33,203 nt of DNA from Candidatus Adlerbacteria bacterium GW2011_GWA1_54_10 (GTDB lineage Bacteria; Patescibacteriota; Minisyncoccia; Phycocordibacterales; SBAW01), in NCBI GenBank assembly GCA_001004665.1, contig LCRO01000004.1, positions 1 to 33,203 of the forward strand, in the 5' to 3' direction. Below, one piece after another: positions 5,780 through 12,533 of the stretch. A program made the position numbers and the translations under genes. The notes under the pieces are model-generated. The model made no database searches. It was not told where the DNA came from and saw nothing but the letters and a program-made list of their open reading frames with translations. Position 1 is the first letter of the stretch. The number at the start of each line of letters is the position of its first letter.

Positions 5780-7081
5780 CTAAAGTATACCCAAGTTTTT
5801 ACGGCTGCGTTTCCGATGATAGGTTATAGCGAAGCGGTGCGCTTCCGCGTTCGCCAAAAGAATTTCCCTCTCGTGATTTCTGATAAAATCGTTTACCCTG
5901 AGCGAAGTCGAAGGGCCCAAAATGCCGCGCGGGCGGTGCTTATCGTCCTTTATTACCCCGACAACAGGGATATTTATTCCGTATTCCTCCAGCACCTTTT
6001 GCGCGGCGTTAATTTGAGCTCTGGCGCCGTCCACGATAATAAGCCGAGGCAGTGGCCACTCGTCGTGTCCGAGCCGGCGCGCAAGCACCTCGCGGAGCGC
6101 ACTGGTGTCATCGCCAGGCTTGGCGGCTTTAATCCTGAATTTCCGATACTCATTTTTATTTGCTGCGCCGTCTTCAACAACGGTCATCACACCAACATTT
6201 GCCGATCCCCCAAAATGAGCAATGTCATAGGACTCGATTCGCCCCGGACGAATCGCACCGAGCAAAGTCGAGTGGCTTCTATACTCATCTTTTATCAACG
6301 AAACGTCTTGTATGTGTTGGAGTGCAAAAATCTGCCGCCGCAATTCTTTTGCAACTTCGAAATTTTCTTCCTTTGCCGCGGATTTCATCTCCTTTGTAAG
6401 CGTTTTTAGCAAACGCTTCTTTTTACCCTCGAACAAAAGAGTTATGTGTTGGATTGTTTTTCCGTACTTCCTCTTTGTAATTTCCCCGATGCAAACTCCA
6501 GGACACAGGCCGATTTGTCGGTTAAAGCATGGCCGCTTTTGTCCGGGTTTGCATTTGCTATCCCGGTAAGGAAAAATTTTTCTAACTAACTTAAGCGCGT
6601 CCTTAAGTTGGCCGCCGTTTGGAAACGGCCCGAATATATTTTTAAATTTTAAGTTTTTAGTCTTTAATTCTTTTTCTCGGACAACCAGCACGCGAGGAAA
6701 ATCTTCTTTAATAATGACGACATAATTAAAACTCTTGTCGTCCTTAAGCTCGGTGTTAAAAATAGGTTTATGGCCGCGCACAAGAGAGGCTTCAAGGAGC
6801 AGAGCCTCCAGGACAGAATCGGTCTTTCGCCAGTCTACCAAAGAGGCCTTTTTTAACATTTGGACAAGTAGCGGCCCGCGCGCCCGAAAAAGGTCGGGAG
6901 AAAAGTAACTGCGCACGCGGTCGCGCAGGCTGGCAGCCTTGCCTATATAGAGCAGGCGCCGGCGTTTGTCTAAAAAAAAGTACACCCCCGGCGCGTCCGG
7001 AATTTTTTTAGATTTTTTCTTGAATTCTTCCAGCGTCACGCCAACACTATAACCTATACCTAAAAATGAAGTAGCCCTCAC
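5780..7081 (-). CDS. uvrC: UvrABC excinuclease subunit C, C-terminally short
   Basis: UvrC makes both incisions around DNA lesions after UvrB loads. The GIY-YIG nuclease domain has GVY (32-34), YIG (45-47), the basic RDRVRSYF and LLLEASLVRGHKPIFN with the catalytic Glu. A UVR domain that contacts UvrB follows (about 200-240). The RNase H-like domain has YDIAHFGG, IVDGARAQ and EAHRFAITYHRKRS. The protein stops there at 433 residues, so the C-terminal helix-hairpin-helix region of the roughly 610-residue E. coli enzyme is absent. The start may be GTG at 7081, overlapping the 77-aa gene's stop, or GTG at 7039, which gives the more typical N-terminus MTLEEFKKK. A palindromic repeat lies in frame near the C-terminus. 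Confidence 0.94.
   Translation of the reverse strand: MRATSFLGIGYSVGVTLEEFKKKSKKIPDAPGVYFFLDKRRRLLYIGKAASLRDRVRSYFSPDLFRARGPLLVQMLKKASLVDWRKTDSVLEALLLEASLVRGHKPIFNTELKDDKSFNYVVIIKEDFPRVLVVREKELKTKNLKFKNIFGPFPNGGQLKDALKLVRKIFPYRDSKCKPGQKRPCFNRQIGLCPGVCIGEITKRKYGKTIQHITLLFEGKKKRLLKTLTKEMKSAAKEENFEVAKELRRQIFALQHIQDVSLIKDEYRSHSTLLGAIRPGRIESYDIAHFGGSANVGVMTVVEDGAANKNEYRKFRIKAAKPGDDTSALREVLARRLGHDEWPLPRLIIVDGARAQINAAQKVLEEYGINIPVVGVIKDDKHRPRGILGPSTSLRVNDFIRNHEREILLANAEAHRFAITYHRKRSRKNLGIL
5891..5915 (-). repeat. Short palindrome-like repeat in frame in uvrC
   Basis: CCCTTCGACTTCGCTCAGGG on the coding strand (5896-5915), with GTAAAC following, encodes PSTSLRVN. It lies between ILG and DFIRNHEREI, just before the conserved EAHRFA motif, in a stretch where UvrC proteins are shorter as I remember them. 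The same 20-mer type is a common dispersed repeat in many bacterial genomes, from memory. A relative with several changes is in uvrA at about 9157-9178. Confidence 0.6.
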
Positions 7082-7311
7082 CGGTCGGACGGCGAGGGCT
7101 TGCCGAGGAGTGACACCTCGACTAAGGCGTCTTTTACCCGATACTCGAGCGGGCGTGGCCGCCTTGAGCGCCGCGCAAGTACTTGATGCAGTCCCTGCAT
7201 TTCTTTCTCAAAATGCTCCCGGACGAGTCCGTCAACTTTCTCTCGGACTTTTTTAGAAATTGCCATGGGATTCTCCGGTCTGTTACCTAAGGCCCCCCAA
7301 TGCTTAATCAT
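7078..7311 (-). CDS. Small basic protein of unknown function in the uvr operon
   Basis: A 77-residue protein from an ATG with the clearest Shine-Dalgarno site of the window (GGAGGA, 7315-7320). The longer 111-residue ORF overlaps the uvrA end and is not needed. An alternative ATG gives MAISKKVREKV (62 residues). It is rich in Arg, Lys and Glu, with a probable helix KKVREKVDGLVREHFEKEMQ followed by RRSRRPRPLEY. No motif is recognised. It lies between uvrA and uvrC, overlapping the possible uvrC GTG start, so it is translationally coupled and may have a role with the excinuclease. That guess rests on context only. Confidence 0.6.
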   Translation of the reverse strand: MIKHWGALGNRPENPMAISKKVREKVDGLVREHFEKEMQGLHQVLARRSRRPRPLEYRVKDALVEVSLLGKPSPSDR

Positions 7312-7314
7312 AAG

Positions 7315-7320
7315 TCCTCC
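7315..7320 (-). promoter_or_regulatory. Shine-Dalgarno site deciding the 77-aa gene start
   Basis: GGAGGA followed by CTT and ATG on the minus strand. Strong SD sites are rare in this window, so this one favours the ATG at 7311 over the ORF-track start at 7413. Confidence 0.65.
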
Positions 7321-7351
7321 GCAAATATTTTCAAGAGGTCTTATAAAAACC

Positions 7352-9958
7352 TCACTTGAGGCGCAACGCGCGCCCCAGATATTTCCCTGTATGCGAGTCT
7401 TTATTCTCCGCAATTTCTTCCGGCGTACCCTTTGCTAACAGCTGGCCGCCGCTCTCCCCTCCTTCCGGCCCGAAATCAAGCACATAATCGGCGTTTTTTA
7501 TGATATCCATATTGTGCTCTATAAGCACCACGGTATTGCCAGCCGCTACAAGGCGATTAAGAATGTCTATTAATTTTTTTACATCCTCGTAATGCAGACC
7601 GACTGTCGGCTCGTCCAAAAGATAGATGGTTCTCTGCAGGTGCGGCCGGTATAGCTCCGACGATATCTTGACACGCTGTGCCTCGCCGCCCGAGAGCGTC
7701 GTCGCAGATTGCCCCAGTTCCAAATAACCGAGGCCCACCTCATCCAAAGTCTTGAGTCTGTCGTGGACTGCCGGAATGTCCTCGAAAAATTTTAGCGCCT
7801 CTTCAACCGTCATGCGCAAACATTCGTAAATGCTTTTCTTTTTGTACTTGATCTCGAGAGTTTCTTTCATGAACCGTTTTCCGCCGCAGATATCACAAGT
7901 AACATACACCGTCGGCAAAAAATGCATTTCGACCGCAATGGTGCCGTTGCCCTCGCACGCCTCGCAGCGCCCGCCGCCGCGCGCTTGCGGCACATTGAAG
8001 GAAAATCTGCTCGCCTTCCACCCCCGCGCGCGGGCCTCGGCGGTTTCCGCAAAAAGCTCACGTACAAATGTGAACGCGCCCGTATACGTGGCCGGATTAC
8101 TACGAGGCGTGCGGCCTATCGGGCTTTGGTCAATGAGAATGGCGCGGTTCAAATGCTCGGCCCCCTCGAAGCGCGATGCGTTGAATGTCTTATTCGAGCG
8201 ATACCGCTTGTCAAAGCGCGCGCGCAAATTCTCATGCAATATCTCGTATAAAAACGTAGACTTCCCCGAGCCTGATACGCCGGTTACGGCGACAATCCGC
8301 CCGAGCGGCACCTCCACGTTTAGATTCTTGATGTTAAAGCACGCCCCGCCGCGTATCTTGAGAGCGCTCTTGTCCTTGTCGCGCCGCTCGGGCGGCACGG
8401 GAATGGTTTTCTCTCCGCGCAGGTATGCGAGCGTAATGCTCTCTCCACCGGCCGGCGGACTTTTTTGCGTGAGCAGTTTATCGAGATATCCTTCCGCTAC
8501 TATCTCGCCGCCGTGCACACCCGCGCCCGGCCCGATGTCGACAATATAGTCGCTGGAATAAATCGTGTCCTCGTCGTGCTCTACGACGATTATTGTATTG
8601 CCGAGGTCGCGTAGGTTAACGAGCGTTTTTATCAGCCGCTCGTTGTCCCGCTGATGCAGGCCTATAGTCGGCTCGTCGAGCACATAAAGCGCGCCCACCA
8701 GCCCGCTCCCCAACTGGCTCGCCAGGCGGATTCGCTGTGCCTCGCCGCCGGAGAGAGTGTTCGCGCGCCGTTCCAGCGTCAAATAGTCCAGTCCTACGTT
8801 AAGCATGAATTTAAGCCTCGAGGCGATCTCCTTGATAACCGTTTTTGATATCTCCTGGTCTTTTTTGGAAAGCTCCAGTTTATTGAAGAACTCGGAGGCA
8901 TTTTTTACAGACTGTCGCGTAACATCAACAATATTTTTCTTATCACCAAGAAAAACATTCAGCGCCTCCGGCCGTAGGCGCGCGCCATGGCACACGGGGC
9001 AAGGCTCGTCGGTCCAGAAGTGCTTTGTGCCGAGGCCGTTGCACGCAGGACACGCGCCGTACGGGGAGTTAAAGGAGAAAAGCCGCGGCTCGACCTCCGG
9101 GAAGGAAAATCCGTCGTACGGACACATGAATTTGCTCGATATGATACGGCTCCTTACCCCGAGCTTGGTTGAAGGTTCAGGTTCTTCAACTTTTACCAGC
9201 CCATCGGCCTCGCCCAGAGCGCGCTCCACTGCCTCCGACAGACGTTCTATAGCCGACCTTCTATCGCGCCCAAATTCGGATATGAGTATCTCGTCCACCA
9301 AAGCGTCTATATCGTGCTTTTTGTAACGCGAGAGCTCCACGCGCTCACGCAGGGAAATAAGATTGCCGTCTATTTTCGCCTTTTCAAACCCTTTGCCCAA
9401 CAGGTCGTAAAGGAGCTGATAGTACTCGCCCTTGCGCCCCATGACTAGCGGCGCGTATATCCGGACAAAATCTTCCGATATCTCGACGCCCATAATGCGG
9501 CGCGCCTTCTTCGGTATATGGCTTTGTACCGTTTCAATGACGCTTTGAATAATTTCTTCGTTGCTGTGCTTTTTTATCTCGCGCCCGCAAACAAGACAGT
9601 GTGGCTTGCCCACACGGGCAAACAGTATACGCAGGTAGTCATAAATTTCGGTAACGGTAGCGACCGTCGAGCGTGGGTTGTTTGACCTGCTTTTCTGGTC
9701 TATAGAAATGGCCGGCGAAAGGCCCGTTATCTCCTCGACGTCGGGCTTTTGCATCTGGCGCAAAAATTGCCGCGCGTATGCCGATAGCGACTCTATATAG
9801 CGCCTCTGCCCCTCCGCAAAAATCGTGTCGAATGCCAAAGACGATTTTCCGCTACCCGACAATCCAGTGAACACGATCATTTTGTTCCTCGGGATTTTGA
9901 GATCAATGTTTTTTAGGTTATGCGTCTTGGCGCCTTTGATGTGTATATATTCCTCCAT
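7352..9958 (-). CDS. uvrA: UvrABC excinuclease ATPase subunit A
   Basis: UvrA scans DNA for lesions and loads UvrB. I chose the ATG at 9958 (MEEYIHIKGAKTHNLKNI), which is the family's usual N-terminus; the ATG at 10000 lies only a few bases from a TATAAT box. The first ATPase has Walker A GLSGSGKSS, signature LSGGEAQR and Walker B VLDEPTIGL. The second has GVSGSGKST, LSGGEAQR and LLDEPTVGL. The C-terminal zinc module CEAC...CDIC is intact. The first module reads CPYD...CPAC, with Asp replacing one Cys. The length, 868 residues, is shorter than the usual 940. Two short in-frame palindromic stretches, KSPPAGGES and EPSTKLGV, may be repeat insertions. Confidence 0.96.
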   Translation of the reverse strand: MEEYIHIKGAKTHNLKNIDLKIPRNKMIVFTGLSGSGKSSLAFDTIFAEGQRRYIESLSAYARQFLRQMQKPDVEEITGLSPAISIDQKSRSNNPRSTVATVTEIYDYLRILFARVGKPHCLVCGREIKKHSNEEIIQSVIETVQSHIPKKARRIMGVEISEDFVRIYAPLVMGRKGEYYQLLYDLLGKGFEKAKIDGNLISLRERVELSRYKKHDIDALVDEILISEFGRDRRSAIERLSEAVERALGEADGLVKVEEPEPSTKLGVRSRIISSKFMCPYDGFSFPEVEPRLFSFNSPYGACPACNGLGTKHFWTDEPCPVCHGARLRPEALNVFLGDKKNIVDVTRQSVKNASEFFNKLELSKKDQEISKTVIKEIASRLKFMLNVGLDYLTLERRANTLSGGEAQRIRLASQLGSGLVGALYVLDEPTIGLHQRDNERLIKTLVNLRDLGNTIIVVEHDEDTIYSSDYIVDIGPGAGVHGGEIVAEGYLDKLLTQKSPPAGGESITLAYLRGEKTIPVPPERRDKDKSALKIRGGACFNIKNLNVEVPLGRIVAVTGVSGSGKSTFLYEILHENLRARFDKRYRSNKTFNASRFEGAEHLNRAILIDQSPIGRTPRSNPATYTGAFTFVRELFAETAEARARGWKASRFSFNVPQARGGGRCEACEGNGTIAVEMHFLPTVYVTCDICGGKRFMKETLEIKYKKKSIYECLRMTVEEALKFFEDIPAVHDRLKTLDEVGLGYLELGQSATTLSGGEAQRVKISSELYRPHLQRTIYLLDEPTVGLHYEDVKKLIDILNRLVAAGNTVVLIEHNMDIIKNADYVLDFGPEGGESGGQLLAKGTPEEIAENKDSHTGKYLGRALRLK
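8444..8459 (-). repeat. 16-bp palindrome in frame in uvrA
   Basis: TCCGCCGG CCGGTGGA on the coding strand (one G-U pair, no loop) encodes part of KSPPAGGES. It lies in the linker before the second ATPase, where UvrA normally runs straight into a YLSG-type motif (YLRG here). Probably a repeat insertion, judged from the palindrome and the extra residues. Confidence 0.4.
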
Positions 9959-10002
9959 GCAATGCAAACCGCCCCGGGATTGCGCCGAGGGGGTAGGCAT
10001 GG

Positions 10003-10008
10003 ATTATA
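10003..10008 (-). promoter_or_regulatory. -10-like box between uvrB and uvrA
   Basis: TATAAT just after the uvrB stop codon. It could start an internal uvrA transcript with a leader of about 40 nt to the ATG at 9958. No convincing -35 is visible. Confidence 0.3.
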
Positions 10009-10014
10009 CCACGG

Positions 10015-12075
10015 TTACTTTTTCTTTTTGCTTCCGCCAGTCAGAGCGTAAAGCTCGTCGCGTATCAAAGCCGCGGTTTCGAAGTCGAGATTTTTTACCG
10101 CTTCCGCCATCTGCCGGCGCTTTCCCGCGACAAATTTGCGCGGATTTTTTTTATATTGGTCCTTCTCTATGACCATAAGCTCGCTCACCGCCTTTCCATG
10201 CTCGCTTCGCAGTTCTTCCGTGATGTCTCTGATGTTTTTTTTGATGGTTGTCGGCGTGATGCCGTGCTTTTTGTTGTATTCCTCCTGCAGTTTGCGCCGG
10301 CGCCGCGTCTCTCCTATCGCTTTTTTGAGAGACGGAGTTTCCATATCGGCATACAAAATGACGCGGCCAGCCGCGTTGCGCGCGGCACGACCTATCGTTT
10401 GTATAAGTGAAACTTCACTGCGCAAAAAACCCTCCTTGTCGGCGTCGAGTATCGCCACAAGTTCCACTTCGGGCAAGTCGAGGCCCTCGCGCAAAAGGTT
10501 GACGCCTACGAGCACGTCAAAGTCTCCGCGGCGAAGCTCGGTCAGCGTCACAATGCGCTCCAAGGTTTCGATATCGCTGTGCAGATACTTCGCCTTTAAC
10601 TTTTTTTCTTTAAGATATTCCGACAAATCCTCGGCCATTTTTTTTGTAAGAGTGGTTACCAGTACTCTGGAGCCCTTTCTAATGATTTTTGCCGCCTCAT
10701 TCAAAATGTCCTGCACTTGTCCACCATAACAATCAGATAGCAAGGTCTCGCCTTGCTTAACACTTTTTTGGATTTGTGTAAACCCGGTCACTGGACGGAC
10801 TTCTACTATCGGGTCCAGTAATCCGGTCGGTCTGATAATTTGTTCGATAATGTTTTTTCCGGATTTTCCGCGCTCATATGCTCCCGGCGTTGCCGAAGTA
10901 TATAAGACCTGTACTACTTGGCTCTCAAATTCCTCAAACATGAGCGGCCGATTGTCTATTGCGGAAGGCAGGCGGAAACCGTACTCGACCAGCATCTGCT
11001 TGCGCGATCGGTCGCCCTCGTACATCGCGCCTATTTGCGGCACGGTGACGTGGCTTTCGTCGATGATAGTTAAAAAGTTTTTAGGAAAGTAATCAAGTAG
11101 GGTGTATGGCGGTTCTCCAGGTTTGCGCCCGTCGAAGTGACGCGAATAATTCTCGATGCCGTTACAGTAGCCTACCTCGCGTATCATTGCGAGATCGTGA
11201 TTTGTTCGGCGTTTAAGACGCTCCGATTCGAGGAGCTTCCCTGCGCGCTCGAGCTTTTGCAGATGTACTTTAAGCTCGGCGCGTATGTCCTGTATCGCCC
11301 GCGCGCGCTCGTCCTCCGGAGTAACATAATGCTTTGCCGGAAAGATAAAAATTTCACCAAGGTTCGACCTTGATGAAATTTCCGCGCGTGTTATCGCGTC
11401 AATGCTGCGGATGCTCTCTATTTGGCCGCCGGCAAACTCCACCCGGTATATGACGCGCTCCGCCGCAGGCTGTATCTCGACGCTATTGCCGAGAGCGCGG
11501 AAAGTTCCGGGCGTCAGGTCTGCGTTCGTGCGCTCGAAATAAATATTGACCAGCTCGCGGACGAGCTCGGCGCGGGTCTTTATCATTCCCTGCCTAAGCT
11601 CCAGATTTACTTTGCGGTATTCCTCGGGCGAGCCGAGCGCATAAATACACGACACAGAAGCTACGATTATCACGTCGCGTCTCGTCAGGAGCGCCTGCGT
11701 CGAAGCATGGCGGAGCCGCTCTATCTCCTCGTTTATCTGCGCCTCTTTCTCTATGTAAGTATCGCTGTGCGGGATATACGCCTCGGGCTGGTAGTAGTCG
11801 TAGTAAGAAACGAAATAATGTACCGCGTTGTCGGGAAAAAACTCGCGATACTCCTGCGCAAGTTGTGCGGCGAGCGTCTTGTTATGCGCTATGACGAGCG
11901 TCGGCTTTTGGACCTTCTCTATGACGTTAGCGACCGTAAAAGTCTTGCCCGAGCCCGTAACCCCCAAAAGAGTCTGGTGCCGCTCCCCGCGTCGGAGACC
12001 GTCTGTCAGAGCCTTTATCGCTTTTGGTTGATCTCCCGCCGGTTTATGTGCTGATTTTATCTTGAACAGGCGCAT
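10015..12075 (-). CDS. uvrB: UvrABC excinuclease subunit B
   Basis: UvrB is the damage-verifying helicase that holds the lesion for UvrC. The N-terminus MRLFKIKSAHKPAGDQPKAI is typical. Walker A GVTGSGKT (about 38-45), the damage-probing beta-hairpin YYDYYQPEAY, DESHV, helicase motifs LREGLDLPEV and QTIGRAARN, and the C-terminal UVR motif (AVKNLDFETAALIRDEL) are all present. The length, 686 residues, slightly exceeds the E. coli protein. Two stretches are unusual. About 22 extra residues, ending SVKQGETLLSDCYG, lie after IVEVRPV. A perfect-looking hairpin encodes EISSRSNLGEI before the FPAKHYVTP motif. The gene begins 11 bp after the FKBP gene and is followed closely by uvrA. Confidence 0.96.
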   Translation of the reverse strand: MRLFKIKSAHKPAGDQPKAIKALTDGLRRGERHQTLLGVTGSGKTFTVANVIEKVQKPTLVIAHNKTLAAQLAQEYREFFPDNAVHYFVSYYDYYQPEAYIPHSDTYIEKEAQINEEIERLRHASTQALLTRRDVIIVASVSCIYALGSPEEYRKVNLELRQGMIKTRAELVRELVNIYFERTNADLTPGTFRALGNSVEIQPAAERVIYRVEFAGGQIESIRSIDAITRAEISSRSNLGEIFIFPAKHYVTPEDERARAIQDIRAELKVHLQKLERAGKLLESERLKRRTNHDLAMIREVGYCNGIENYSRHFDGRKPGEPPYTLLDYFPKNFLTIIDESHVTVPQIGAMYEGDRSRKQMLVEYGFRLPSAIDNRPLMFEEFESQVVQVLYTSATPGAYERGKSGKNIIEQIIRPTGLLDPIVEVRPVTGFTQIQKSVKQGETLLSDCYGGQVQDILNEAAKIIRKGSRVLVTTLTKKMAEDLSEYLKEKKLKAKYLHSDIETLERIVTLTELRRGDFDVLVGVNLLREGLDLPEVELVAILDADKEGFLRSEVSLIQTIGRAARNAAGRVILYADMETPSLKKAIGETRRRRKLQEEYNKKHGITPTTIKKNIRDITEELRSEHGKAVSELMVIEKDQYKKNPRKFVAGKRRQMAEAVKNLDFETAALIRDELYALTGGSKKKK
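10723..10788 (-). repeat. 66-nt in-frame insertion with palindrome in uvrB
   Basis: Compared with E. coli UvrB (EVRPVATQVDDLL, from memory), this protein has about 22 extra residues between EVRPV and QVQDIL. The inserted DNA carries the hairpin AGCAAGG-TCTCG-CCTTGCT (10739-10757). Its length is a multiple of three and it leaves the frame open. Confidence 0.7.
11350..11380 (-). repeat. 31-nt hairpin in frame in uvrB
   Basis: A 14-bp stem with one mismatch and a TCG loop, encoding EISSRSNLGEI. Its core CAAGGTCGAACCTT recurs exactly at 24941-24954 at the end of ftsQ. The protein is about three residues longer here than E. coli UvrB. Confidence 0.6.
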
Positions 12076-12086
12076 TGCGCCTTATA

Positions 12087-12533
12087 TTATTGCGGTCGCT
12101 CCACTTTTACCAGTTCCACTTCAAATATAAGCGTCGCGTTCGGGGGAATGGGGCCGCGGCCTTGCTCGCCATAGGCCATCTCCGGAGGGATTATGAGGAG
12201 TCGTTTACCGCCCTGGCGCATGCCGGGCAGGCCCTGCTCCCATCCCTGTATCATGAGCCCCGCCCCTATCATGAAGCGGGGAGGCTCCTCCCCGCTCGAG
12301 GTGTCAAAAACCGTACCGTCCTGCAGGCGGCCGGTATAGTTGACGGTCAAAATATCACCCGGCCGAGCCTCTTCGCCCGTGCCTATCGTTTCGTCCTGGA
12401 CAACGAGCTGTCCCGACTGGCCTATGCTGCCGCTTTCTCCAAAAAAAGCGAGCGGATTGCTATAGATAAAGAAAAGCGCAGTGACCGCGAGAGCCACGAC
12501 CACCGCGATACCCGTCTTAAGACTTTTATTCAT
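12087..12533 (-). CDS. Membrane-anchored FKBP-type peptidyl-prolyl isomerase
   Basis: A 148-residue protein. An N-terminal signal anchor (GIAVVVALAVTALFFIYSN, about 8-26) is followed by one FKBP domain: VNYTGRLQDGTVFD, GAGLMIQGWEQGLPGM, RLLIIPPEMAYGEQG and NATLIFEVELV. The FKBP active-site residues (Tyr, Asp, the IQGW Trp, and Tyr in AYGE) are present. It probably helps exported proteins fold outside the membrane. Its ATG overlaps the stop of the CAP-domain gene by four bases, so the two are translationally coupled. A perfect 22-nt palindrome (12275-12296, arms AGCGGGGAGG and CCTCCCCGCT) lies inside the coding sequence at the SSGEEPPR loop. Confidence 0.93.
   Translation of the reverse strand: MNKSLKTGIAVVVALAVTALFFIYSNPLAFFGESGSIGQSGQLVVQDETIGTGEEARPGDILTVNYTGRLQDGTVFDTSSGEEPPRFMIGAGLMIQGWEQGLPGMRQGGKRLLIIPPEMAYGEQGRGPIPPNATLIFEVELVKVERPQ

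Noticed and set aside
7830-8549. 239-aa ORF opposite uvrA
   Set aside because: Shadow of uvrA; the translation has no domain and the uvrA frame carries every conserved motif.
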